A DNA stretch of 6,210 nucleotides from UBA8950 sp034411635 (GCA_034411635.1 DAOUML010000354.1:1-6210), one strand, 5' to 3'. Positions 1 through 6,175 are shown, counted from the stretch's first letter. The notes: generated by a model from the sequence alone, not told the origin. Made by a program: numbers and translations.

Positions 1-259
1 CGGCGGTGATGATGTCGCCAGTGACTTCGTCCGGCAGGGGGATGTAGGGCAGGACGATGGGCAGGATTTCTTCCACTTCAGCAGCCGGAGCGGCGGGAGC
101 AGAAGAATCGGCAGCAGGAGCCTTGGTGGCCTCCGGGGCTTGAGTCGCCGCATCGGCGGCGGGTGCGGCTGGGGCGGCAGTTTCCTGCCCACCGCAGGCC
201 GCCAGCACGAGGCTCAGGGCGACCAGAACAAATACGAGGTTACGAAGTTTTGCAAACAT
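1..259 (-). CDS. pstS: Secreted lipoprotein, probable PstS-type phosphate-binding protein (5' part only)
   Basis: This is the N-terminal 86 codons of a gene that runs off the left edge. The visible protein begins MFAKLRNLVF, has a hydrophobic signal segment (about residues 8-20) and a lipobox L19-A20-A21-C22, so it should be cut before Cys22 and anchored by lipid. Residues 25-60 are an Ala/Pro/Thr/Asp-rich linker, common in substrate-binding lipoproteins of Chloroflexota. The last visible residues, VTGDIITA, are followed by a codon starting with G; PstS proteins often have a short strand here leading into a GSSTV-type phosphate-binding loop, which would lie outside the window. The start is supported by AAGGAG at 273-278, 13 nt upstream, a little far. 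A Pho-box-like promoter immediately upstream (299-353) is the main support for PstS. Lipoprotein is near certain; PstS is inference, and another ABC solute-binding protein is possible. Confidence 0.68.
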   Translation of the reverse strand, partial: MFAKLRNLVFVLVALSLVLAACGGQETAAPAAPAADAATQAPEATKAPAADSSAPAAPAAEVEEILPIVLPYIPLPDEVTGDIITA

Positions 260-298
260 AGGTTTTCTTTTTCTCCTTATGAATTTGAATGCCCCGAA

Positions 299-353
299 AT
301 CATATCAAACCACCTTTAAGCGCAATGGAAGAATGGGTTAACGATTGGTTAAG
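299..353 (-). promoter_or_regulatory. Pho-box-like promoter of the pstS-like gene
   Basis: Read on the minus strand, four 7-bp units sit exactly 11 bp apart: CTTAACC (353-347), GTTAACC (342-336), CTTCCAT (331-325) and CTTAAAG (320-314). Nine bases after the last unit is a -10-like hexamer TATGAT (304-299), which would place the transcription start near 292 and give a leader of about 33 nt. No -35 box is evident, as expected for an activator-dependent PhoB-type promoter in which the repeats take the -35 position. The units match the (C/T)TTAACC(T/A) repeat known for the cyanobacterial PhoB/SphR box. The third unit is weak. The same layout recurs at 576-630. Confidence 0.7.
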
Positions 354-377
354 AAAAAGGAATGCGGGTCTTTCCCA

Positions 378-419
378 AAAACCACCGGCCTGCTTTTCAA
401 GAAACGAAAAGCAGGCCGG
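378..419 (-). terminator. Intrinsic terminator of the 28-aa small gene
   Basis: A perfect 14-bp stem (385-398 with 406-419) closes a 7-nt loop. On the minus strand it is followed by TGGTTTTTGGG, a T-tract offset by three bases. It lies 35 bp past the stop codon of the small gene and 25 bp before the first Pho-type unit of the pstS-like promoter. It therefore separates the two transcripts. The plus-strand side has no T-tract. Confidence 0.8.
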
Positions 420-453
420 CTTTGCAAGGAGGAGAAGATGCGTTTTTTGTTGG

Positions 454-540
454 TTAGATTGAGTGTTGGCGGTTTTTCTGAACAGCATCGATTGCAACGA
501 CGAGAATAAAGGCCAGCGAAAGGATGATTAAAAAGGTCAT
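454..540 (-). CDS. 28-aa single-span membrane peptide under a Pho-type promoter
   Basis: This short gene encodes a 28-residue peptide: MTFLIILSLAFILVV (1-15) followed by AIDAVQKNRQHSI, then TAA. Residues 3-17 are almost all hydrophobic, so it should be one membrane span. The basic tail (K22, R24, H26) predicts a cytoplasmic C-terminus by the positive-inside rule. There is one acidic residue, D18, at the membrane edge. Three independent signals support it as a real gene: AGGAG at 548-552 with 7-nt spacing to ATG, a Pho-box-like promoter at 576-630, and a strong terminator at 378-419. I do not recognise the family. Its size resembles KdpF-like or other regulatory membrane peptides that modulate transporters, but there is no clear sequence match. 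Its place just upstream of the pstS-like gene suggests a role in phosphate uptake or its signalling; that is inference. Confidence 0.72.
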   Translation of the reverse strand: MTFLIILSLAFILVVAIDAVQKNRQHSI

Positions 541-575
541 TGGGTTGCTCCTGAATATTTTTTAGCGATGCTTAT

Positions 576-630
576 ACTATACACATCACAGGTTAAATAC
601 GGATAGACAAAAGGTTAAGTTTCGTTTAAG
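576..630 (-). promoter_or_regulatory. Pho-box-like promoter of the small membrane peptide gene
   Basis: On the minus strand, four 7-bp units occur at exact 11-bp steps: CTTAAAC (630-624), CTTAACC (619-613), GTCTATC (608-602) and TTTAACC (597-591). Nine bases later is a -10 hexamer TATAGT (581-576), within GTATAGTATAAG. This puts the start of transcription near 569, about 28 nt ahead of the ATG at 540. The units at 613-619 and 591-597 continue as CTTAACCT and TTTAACCT, exact matches to the cyanobacterial Pho-box half-site. The first unit touches the T-tract of the preceding terminator, so the two signals are packed together. Confidence 0.75.
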
Positions 631-663
631 AAAAACAGCCTTGCGTTTTTGCGCAAGGCTGTT
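631..663 (-). terminator. Intrinsic terminator of the PFOR/DHOD-like operon
   Basis: A perfect 12-bp stem (634-645 with 652-663) encloses a 6-nt loop. The minus-strand transcript ends in a T-run made of the last stem bases plus TTT. It starts 25 bp after the stop codon of the DHOD-like gene. Its 3' end abuts the Pho-type box at 624-630. Confidence 0.85.
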
Positions 664-688
664 GTAAAACTTGATGAACTTGTTGCTG

Positions 689-1690
689 TTACGGCAAATC
701 GCGCCAGGAGTTGAGCATTTTCATGTAGTTGGCGCGCTCGAAGGCAGCCGGTTCGCGCACCGCTTGCTGGCTCATGCTGCCCTGCATTTGCTTGATGGAT
801 TTGTAATCGCGTTCTTGCATCCAAGACTCAACGACATTCAACAATTCAGGGACACGGCGAATGCCATTGGCCAGCAACTCTGAGGCCAGCATGGTCACTT
901 GCGCGCCAGCCATCATCGATTTGATGACATCCTGCGGGGTGTGTACGCCGCTGGTCAGGGCAAGATCGGCTTTGATTTTGCCGTACAGAATTGAAATCCA
1001 GCGCAGGGGCAGGTTGAGGTCTGTGGAATTGCTCAGGTGCAGTTTGTGCACCACTTCCAACTCGTCCAGGTCGAAATCGGGCTGGTAGAAGCGGTTGAAA
1101 AGCACCAGTCCATCGGCCCCGGCTTCGACGAGTTTCTGGCAGGCGTTAGGGATGGAGGTGAAGAACGGGCTGAGTTTGACGGCCAGCGGAATGTTGATGC
1201 TGGCTTTCACTTCGGCAACCAATTCAGCGTAGGCGTCTTCCAGTTCAGCGGCGGTCAGTTTGGGGTCTGAAGCGAGGTAGTACAGGTTGAGTTCGAGCGC
1301 GTCGGCGCCGGCATCCTGAATATGGCGGGCGTATTTGGTCCATCCGCCTTTGGAGACGCCGTTGAGCGAGCCAATCACCGGCACGCTGACGGCTTTTTTG
1401 ACTGCGGTGACGTGATCGAGGTATTTGCCAGGGCCGGTGGCGTAACTGGTCTGTTCGGGCAGGTACGACATGGCTTCGGCGAAAGAATCTGTGCCGCGCG
1501 TCAGGAAGTGGTCGAGTTCGAGGCTTTCGTGGATGATTTGCTCCTCAAAGAGCGAGTACATCACGATGGCACCCACGCCGGCTTCGTCCAGTTTTTTGAC
1601 GGTATCTATTTTTTTGCTGAGCGGCGAGGCGGCGGCGACAACGGGATTTTTTAGGGCCAGGCCGAGGTAGGTAGTAGTTAGGTCGGTCAT
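689..1690 (-). CDS. Dihydroorotate-dehydrogenase-like FMN protein, partner of PFOR
   Basis: This 333-residue protein has the TIM-barrel pattern of class 1 DHOD/PreA flavoproteins. Visible motifs are LKNPVVAAASPLS (13-25, FMN/substrate strand), IGSLNG (106-111), ELNLYYLASDP (133-143), VKLSP with the FMN-contact lysine K172, LFNRF with N199, and SGVHTPQDVIKSMMAGA (247-263), like the family's phosphate-binding segment. In class 1A DHODs the 133-143 region reads NLSCPN and carries the catalytic base Cys; here it is NLYYLA, so that cysteine and the second asparagine are absent. True dihydroorotate oxidation is therefore doubtful. No Fe-S cysteine motif is seen. Genes annotated as DHOD-like are known next to nifJ in several bacterial groups, but their function is not established to my knowledge. 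The start has AAGGG at 1700-1704 with 9-nt spacing, overlapping the PFOR stop codon, so the genes are probably translationally coupled. A biosynthetic pyrD role is less likely. Confidence 0.88.
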   Translation of the reverse strand: MTDLTTTYLGLALKNPVVAAASPLSKKIDTVKKLDEAGVGAIVMYSLFEEQIIHESLELDHFLTRGTDSFAEAMSYLPEQTSYATGPGKYLDHVTAVKKAVSVPVIGSLNGVSKGGWTKYARHIQDAGADALELNLYYLASDPKLTAAELEDAYAELVAEVKASINIPLAVKLSPFFTSIPNACQKLVEAGADGLVLFNRFYQPDFDLDELEVVHKLHLSNSTDLNLPLRWISILYGKIKADLALTSGVHTPQDVIKSMMAGAQVTMLASELLANGIRRVPELLNVVESWMQERDYKSIKQMQGSMSQQAVREPAAFERANYMKMLNSWRDLP

Positions 1691-1702
1691 GTCAATTTTC
1701 CC

Positions 1703-4700
1703 TTATTCTTGTGTGGTTTCGCTGCCGTTACCAAAGTGCATGGCGGCCATTTGCTGGTAGTACTGCCAGCGGCTTTTCACATCGGCCTGGGCCGATTTGA
1801 GCAGCATTTCGGCGCGTTCTTCGTCGCTTTGGGCCAACATGCGGTAGCGGGTTTCACGGTAGATGTAATCTTCAAGCGGGATGCTCGGTTCTTTGGAATC
1901 GACCTGAAGCGGATTCTTGCCTTCCGCGGCGAGATCGGGGTTGTAGCGGAAGAGATTCCAATGCCCGGATTGGACGGCCAATTTTTGCTGGTCGAGGCCT
2001 TTGGTCATGTCGATGCCGTGGGCAATGCAGTGGCTGTAGGCGATGACAATCGAGGGGCCGTCGAAGGCTTCGGCTTCGAGAATGGCTTTGAGGGTTTGCT
2101 GGTCGTTGGCGCCCATGGCGACGCGGGCCACATAGACATAGCCGTAAGACATGGCAATCAGACCGAGGTCTTTCTTGGCGATGCCTTTGCCGCCCATGGC
2201 GAATTTGGCGACTGCGCCGGTGGGGGTGGCTTTGGATGCCTGTCCGCCGGTGTTCGAGTAGACTTCGGTATCGAGCACCAGAATGTTGACGTTGCGGCCC
2301 GAAGCGATCACATGATCGAGACCGCCGTAGCCGATGTCGTAGGCCCAGCCGTCGCCGCCCATGATCCAGACCGATTTTTTGACGAGCATATCGGCAATTG
2401 AAATCAGGTCTTTGGCTTTGCTGTCATTTTTGAGCGCAGAGAGTTTCTCTTTGAGCAGGGCTACCCGTTCGCGCTGTTCCTGAATGCCTTTTTCGGTGCT
2501 TTGATCGGCATTGAGCAGGCCTTCCACCAGGTCGCCGCCGAGTTCGGGGGCGAAGTGCGGCAGAAGTTCGCGGGCGTATTCATTGTGCTTGTCGATGGTC
2601 AGGCGCATGCCCAGGCCAAATTCGGCGTTATCTTCAAAGAGCGAGTTCGACCAGGCCGGGCCGCGTCCGTCTTTGTTTTGCGCCCAGGGGGTGGTGGGCA
2701 GGTTGCCGCCGTAGATGGACGAGCAGCCCGTGGCGTTGGCGATGACGGCGCGGTCGCCAAACAGTTGCGAAACCAGTTTGACATAGGGCGTCTCGCCACA
2801 GCCGGTGCAGGCCCCGGAGAACTCGAACAAGGGTTGCAACAGTTGCGAATTTTTGATGGTGGTGGGGGCAAAAGCGGCGCGGTCGGCTTCGGGAATATCG
2901 AGGAAGAAGTTCCAGTTTTTGGATTCGCTTTCGCGCAGGGGCAGTTGTTCGGCCATGTTAATGGCCTTGCGGCCCACCTGGGTCTTGTCTTTGGCGGGGC
3001 AGGCTTCCACGCACAGGGTGCAGCCGGTGCAATCTTCGGGCGCAACCTGAATGGTGTATGCCATGCCAGGGAATTCCTTGAATTTGGCATCCATGCTTTT
3101 GAAGGTTTCGGGCGCATCGGCCAGCAGGGCTTTGTCGTACACTTTCTGGCGAATGACGGCATGCGGGCAGACAAAGACGCATTTACCACACTGGATACAC
3201 AAATCAGGTTCCCAAACCGGGATTTCGAGCGAGATGTTGCGCTTTTCCCACTGGGTGGTGGCGGTGGGGAAGGTTCCATCTACCGGCATGGCCGAGACGG
3301 GCAGGCTGTCGCCTTCAAAGGCGATGATCGGGCTGAGTACGCTCTTGACGAACTCAGGCGCGGCATTTGGCACGGCAGGGCGCATCTTGATGTGTCCACT
3401 CACGCTGGCCGGAACGCTGACTTCATACAGGTTGGCTAAGGATTGGTCTACCGCTTCGAAGTTTTGCTGAACGACGGCTTCACCACGTCGGCCATAGGTT
3501 TTCTCAATGGCTTTTTTGATTTGCGCAATGGCCTGTTCGCGCGGCAATACGCCAGAGATAGCGAAGAAGCAGGTCTGCATGATGGTGTTGATGCGCGTGC
3601 CCATGCCGGTATGGTGGGCCACATCGTAGGCGTTGATGACGTAGAATTTGAGTTTTTTGTCGAGTATCGCCTGCTGGGTTTCAACCGGCAGTTCGTCCCA
3701 GACTTCGTCTTTGCCAAAAATGCTGTTAAGCAGGAAGACCGCGCCGGGCTGGGCATATTTCAGGATGTCGTAACGCTCAAGGAAACTGAACTGGTGGCAA
3801 GCCACGAAGTTGGCGGTGTTGGGGGCAATCAGGTAAGGGGCTTGCAGCGGCTTGGGGCCAAAGCGCAGGTGCGAGATGGTCAGCGAGCCAGATTTCTTCG
3901 AGTCATAAACGAAGTAGCCCTGAGCATTGTTGTCGGTCTCTTCGCCGATGATTTTGATTGAGTTCTTGTTCGCGCCAACGGTGCCATCCGCGCCCAGGCC
4001 AAAGAACAGACAACGCACGGTTTCGGGATATTCAACCGAGAACGACGGATCGTAATCGAGGCTGGTATTCGAGACATCGTCGTTGATGCCGATGGTGAAG
4101 TGATTCTTGGGCTTGGCTTTGGCGGCTTCGTCGAAAATGGCCTTGACCATTGACGGGGTGAATTCCTTTGACGACAAACCGTAGCGCCCGCCGACAACCT
4201 TGATGCTGCGTTCGCTCTCAGCAATGGCGTTAACGATGTCCAAATAGAGCGGTTCGCCAGCCGAGCCAGGCTCTTTGGTGCGATCCAAGACCGACAAGAC
4301 CTTGACGCTGGCGGGCAGAACATCGACAAAGTGCTGGATGGAGAAGGGCCGGTACAATCGGACGCGCACCGCGCCAACTTTCTCACCCTTTTCGGCCAGG
4401 TATTTGACCGTTGCTTCAACGGTTTCGCCGCCCGAACCCATCAGCACCACAACGCGCTCGGCTTCGGGATGGCCGATGTAATCGAAGAGTTTGTACTGGC
4501 GGCCAGTCAGTTTGGCGAACTTATCCATTTCAGCCTGAACAGCGCCCGGCACGGCCTCGTAGAATTTGTTGACGCTTTCGCGGCCCTGGAAGTAGACATC
4601 CGGGTTCATGGCCGTGCCACGGATAACCGGTTTATCGGGGGTCAGGGCGCGGGCGCGGTGTTCGCGCACCAGGTCATCGTCAATCATGGCGCGCAGGTCG

Positions 4701-5269
4701 TCATCTTCGAGAAATTCGATTTTGGTGACTTCGTGCGAGGTGCGGAAGCCATCGAAGAAGTGCAGGAAGGGAATGCGCGTGCGCAGGGTGGCGGCGTGGG
4801 CAACCAGGGCCAGGTCGTGGGCTTCCTGAACGCTGCCAGAAGAGAGCATGGCCCAGCCGGTTTGACGGCAAGACATGACATCCTGGTGGTCGCCAAAAAT
4901 CGAGAGCGATTGGGCGGCCACCGCGCGGGCGGCAATGTGGAAGACGGTGCTGGTCAATTCACCCGCGATTTTGTACATGTTGGGGATCATCAACAGCAGG
5001 CCTTGCGAGGCGGTAAAGGTGGTGCATAAGGCCCCGGTTTGGAGCGCGCCATGCACGGAACCGGCTGCCCCGCCCTCAGACTGCAATTCGCTGACGAGCG
5101 GCACAGTGCCCCAAATGTTTTTCTTACCCTTGGCAGACCATTCATCTGACAATTCACCCATGCCCGAAGAGGGGGTAATGGGATAAATGGCGATGACTTC
5201 GCTGACACGGTGGGCAATCGAAGCGGCGGCTTCGTTGCCTTCAATGGCTATCATCTTGCGTTTTGTCAT
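1703..5269 (-). CDS. nifJ: Pyruvate:ferredoxin (flavodoxin) oxidoreductase, single-chain
   Basis: This 1188-residue cytoplasmic enzyme oxidatively decarboxylates pyruvate with CoA to acetyl-CoA and CO2, passing electrons to ferredoxin or flavodoxin; it can also run in reverse. Rough domain order: pyruvate-binding domain I (1-260, YPITPSS at 30-36 region, E65, R115), domain II (265-380), gamma-type domain III (415-620), EKR-like linker (630-685), a two-cluster ferredoxin domain (686-765), and the TPP domain (805-1145). Fe-S ligands are complete: C691/C694/C697 with C757, C747/C750/C753 with C701, and the proximal cluster C821, C824, C849 and C1081. TPP/Mg binding is seen in GGDGWAYDIG (971-980) and YSNTGGQASKATPTG (1004-1018). 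Length is within the usual 1170-1230. ATG at 5269 has AAGGAG at 5277-5282, 7 nt away. It heads an operon with the DHOD-like gene 12 bp downstream. No truncation or missing key residue was found. Confidence 0.97.
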   Translation of the reverse strand: MTKRKMIAIEGNEAAASIAHRVSEVIAIYPITPSSGMGELSDEWSAKGKKNIWGTVPLVSELQSEGGAAGSVHGALQTGALCTTFTASQGLLLMIPNMYKIAGELTSTVFHIAARAVAAQSLSIFGDHQDVMSCRQTGWAMLSSGSVQEAHDLALVAHAATLRTRIPFLHFFDGFRTSHEVTKIEFLEDDDLRAMIDDDLVREHRARALTPDKPVIRGTAMNPDVYFQGRESVNKFYEAVPGAVQAEMDKFAKLTGRQYKLFDYIGHPEAERVVVLMGSGGETVEATVKYLAEKGEKVGAVRVRLYRPFSIQHFVDVLPASVKVLSVLDRTKEPGSAGEPLYLDIVNAIAESERSIKVVGGRYGLSSKEFTPSMVKAIFDEAAKAKPKNHFTIGINDDVSNTSLDYDPSFSVEYPETVRCLFFGLGADGTVGANKNSIKIIGEETDNNAQGYFVYDSKKSGSLTISHLRFGPKPLQAPYLIAPNTANFVACHQFSFLERYDILKYAQPGAVFLLNSIFGKDEVWDELPVETQQAILDKKLKFYVINAYDVAHHTGMGTRINTIMQTCFFAISGVLPREQAIAQIKKAIEKTYGRRGEAVVQQNFEAVDQSLANLYEVSVPASVSGHIKMRPAVPNAAPEFVKSVLSPIIAFEGDSLPVSAMPVDGTFPTATTQWEKRNISLEIPVWEPDLCIQCGKCVFVCPHAVIRQKVYDKALLADAPETFKSMDAKFKEFPGMAYTIQVAPEDCTGCTLCVEACPAKDKTQVGRKAINMAEQLPLRESESKNWNFFLDIPEADRAAFAPTTIKNSQLLQPLFEFSGACTGCGETPYVKLVSQLFGDRAVIANATGCSSIYGGNLPTTPWAQNKDGRGPAWSNSLFEDNAEFGLGMRLTIDKHNEYARELLPHFAPELGGDLVEGLLNADQSTEKGIQEQRERVALLKEKLSALKNDSKAKDLISIADMLVKKSVWIMGGDGWAYDIGYGGLDHVIASGRNVNILVLDTEVYSNTGGQASKATPTGAVAKFAMGGKGIAKKDLGLIAMSYGYVYVARVAMGANDQQTLKAILEAEAFDGPSIVIAYSHCIAHGIDMTKGLDQQKLAVQSGHWNLFRYNPDLAAEGKNPLQVDSKEPSIPLEDYIYRETRYRMLAQSDEERAEMLLKSAQADVKSRWQYYQQMAAMHFGNGSETTQE

Positions 5270-5369
5270 TTTAAAACTCCTTTTAAGGAAGAGAATATGG
5301 GCGATGGAAAAATCTTTATCCGTACAAGTTTAGTCCTTTGCGGCAATTCAGGATAGTAATATTTTGCAT
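5270..5369 (-). other. Leader and presumed promoter region of the PFOR operon
   Basis: This stretch lies between the strong hairpin at 5370-5429 and the PFOR start and must hold the operon's promoter if the hairpin terminates upstream transcription. Only the ribosome binding site (AAGGAG, 5277-5282) is clear. A TACTAT hexamer (minus strand, about 5359-5354) could be a -10 box but lacks a good -35 partner. I see no FNR-, Rex- or Pho-type operator. Confidence 0.35.
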
Positions 5370-5429
5370 AAAAAAACCTGCGAGTTGTCACATTTATTCA
5401 GACAATAAATGTGACAACTCGCAGGTTTT
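5370..5429 (-). terminator. Terminator with a perfect 26-bp stem downstream of the NUDIX gene
   Basis: The arms 5373-5398 and 5404-5429 are exact reverse complements around a 5-nt loop (CAGAC). On the minus strand the stem runs into seven consecutive T (5376-5370, the first four inside the stem), so it should act as a terminator for the NUDIX transcript. On the plus strand only TTTTA follows, so it is weaker there. A 26-bp flawless stem is much longer than needed for termination, which raises the possibility that it is also a dispersed palindromic repeat. Confidence 0.7.
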
Positions 5430-5437
5430 AGAGTCGT

Positions 5438-5482
5438 AAATTTGATATTCATGCCTGCGAAGCAGGCGTGAATATCAAATTT
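5438..5482. repeat. 21-bp hairpin adjacent to the long terminator stem
   Basis: The arms 5438-5458 and 5462-5482 pair over 21 positions with one exception: T5452 against G5468. This is a G-U wobble in a plus-strand RNA but an A-C mismatch in a minus-strand RNA. The loop is GAA, set in GCGAAGC, a known unusually stable mini-hairpin motif. No T-run follows on the minus strand; on the plus strand TATTTTT follows after a few bases. It lies 70 bp past the NUDIX stop codon and 8 bp from the 26-bp stem. Function is unknown; it may add to termination or protect the transcript's 3' end. Confidence 0.65.
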
Positions 5483-5551
5483 CCGTATTTTTCTGTGGGC
5501 CGCAAGATAGCCATACACCAACAAGACAGTCAGGGATTTAATAAGGATGAT

Positions 5552-6076
5552 TTATAGATAATGCTGGGCCAACAACAAAGCCGCCAGTGATTTGGCATCA
5601 GGGATTTCGCCTTTGCGCGCCATTTCGAGGGCCTTGATAAAGGGGATTTTTTCCACGCTGAGATATTCATCGACATCTGGCGGCAACGGGCTTTCTTCCA
5701 ATCCCGTTGCCAGGAAAACGCGCATGTATTCGGTTGAGTAGCCCGGCACAAGGTAAAAACTCCCGATTTCGCGCAGTTGGTTGGCTGCCATGCCAATTTC
5801 CTCGCGGATTTCGCGCCTGGCGCATTCGAGCGGCTCTTCGCCGGGTTCAAGGCTCCCGGCGGGCAGTTCAAGCAGGCTGCTTCCGGTGGCGTGGCGGTAC
5901 TGACGCACAAAATGGAGATTGCCTTGCGCATCCAACGGAACGAGAACAACCGAACCGTGATGCTCAATGATGTCATATTTGGCGGCGCGTCCAGAGGGCG
6001 TCTTTAAGTGGTCGCGTCGGATATCAAAGACACGGCCTTCAAACAAGATTTCTGATTTCAAAAGTTCAAATTTCAT
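5552..6076 (-). CDS. NUDIX hydrolase, ADP-ribose pyrophosphatase type
   Basis: This 174-residue enzyme probably hydrolyses ADP-ribose or a related nucleoside diphosphate sugar to AMP and a sugar phosphate in the cytoplasm. The NUDIX box is complete: G74, E80, R88-E89, E92-E93, G95, with hydrophobic I90 and M96, fitting GX5EX7REUXEEXGU. Glu92/Glu93 and Glu89 would bind the metal. The preceding LLELPAGSLEPGE and the Pro111 lying 15 residues after the box (FYLVPGYSTEY) are typical of ADP-ribose pyrophosphatases. The N-terminal strand region (MKFELLKSEILFEGRVFDI) also fits this subfamily. An ATG at 6151 in the same frame would add 25 residues translated from the palindromic repeat; the ATG at 6076 has GGAG 5 nt upstream and matches the family's usual start, so it is preferred. 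It appears to be transcribed separately from the PFOR operon, with hairpins between them. Substrate is inferred from motifs only. Confidence 0.93.
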   Translation of the reverse strand: MKFELLKSEILFEGRVFDIRRDHLKTPSGRAAKYDIIEHHGSVVLVPLDAQGNLHFVRQYRHATGSSLLELPAGSLEPGEEPLECARREIREEIGMAANQLREIGSFYLVPGYSTEYMRVFLATGLEESPLPPDVDEYLSVEKIPFIKALEMARKGEIPDAKSLAALLLAQHYL

Positions 6077-6081
6077 ACTGT

Positions 6082-6085
6082 CTCC
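6082..6085 (-). promoter_or_regulatory. Ribosome binding site deciding the NUDIX start
   Basis: GGAG on the minus strand lies 5 nt before the ATG at 6076. The alternative in-frame ATG at 6151 sits in repeat DNA, so this site supports the shorter 174-residue product. Confidence 0.6.
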
Positions 6086-6120
6086 GTAAAAGCGAAGTAA
6101 CTGCCTACGAACCGATATTC

Positions 6121-6142
6121 GTAGGGCGACATTTATGTCGCC
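6121..6142 (+). repeat. REP-like hairpin with GTAG head (left copy)
   Basis: GTAG (6121-6124) directly precedes an 8-bp palindromic stem GGCGACAT (6125-6132) / ATGTCGCC (6135-6142) with a minimal TT loop. A 5' GTAG tetranucleotide at the foot of a hairpin is the signature of REP sequences recognised by RAYT proteins. A second pairing, CCTACGAA (6104-6111) with TTCGTAGG (6118-6125), would compete for the GTAG. Confidence 0.65.
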
Positions 6143-6175
6143 TAAAAGCAAATTCTCACTGTCTTACTCCATAAA

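Noticed and set aside
300..497. 65-residue open frame on the minus strand
   Set aside because: It overlaps the small membrane peptide gene in another frame and runs through its terminator and the Pho-type promoter; it has no ribosome binding site and no family-like composition.
454..540. Assignment of the small peptide as KdpF
   Set aside because: Size and single span are similar, but there is no kdpA next to it and no sequence match I can recognise; the context is phosphate, not potassium.
689..1690. Calling the flavoprotein PyrD
   Set aside because: The active-site Cys motif is missing and the gene is coupled to PFOR, not to pyrimidine genes, so no pyrD symbol is given.
2501..3439. 312-residue plus-strand open frame opposite PFOR, and other long antisense frames (for example 1709-2401, 4331-5029)
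   Set aside because: These are shadows of the codon bias in the PFOR gene; they lack recognisable domains, and the opposite strand has an intact, motif-complete gene.
5350..5369. TACTAT as a -10 box for the PFOR operon
   Set aside because: No acceptable -35 hexamer at 16-18 bp; the upstream sequence is the arm of the long hairpin. Kept only as a weak possibility in the leader entry.
5552..6151. 199-residue version of the NUDIX protein
   Set aside because: The extra 25 residues come from the palindromic repeat, while the start at 6076 has a ribosome binding site and fits the family's N-terminus.
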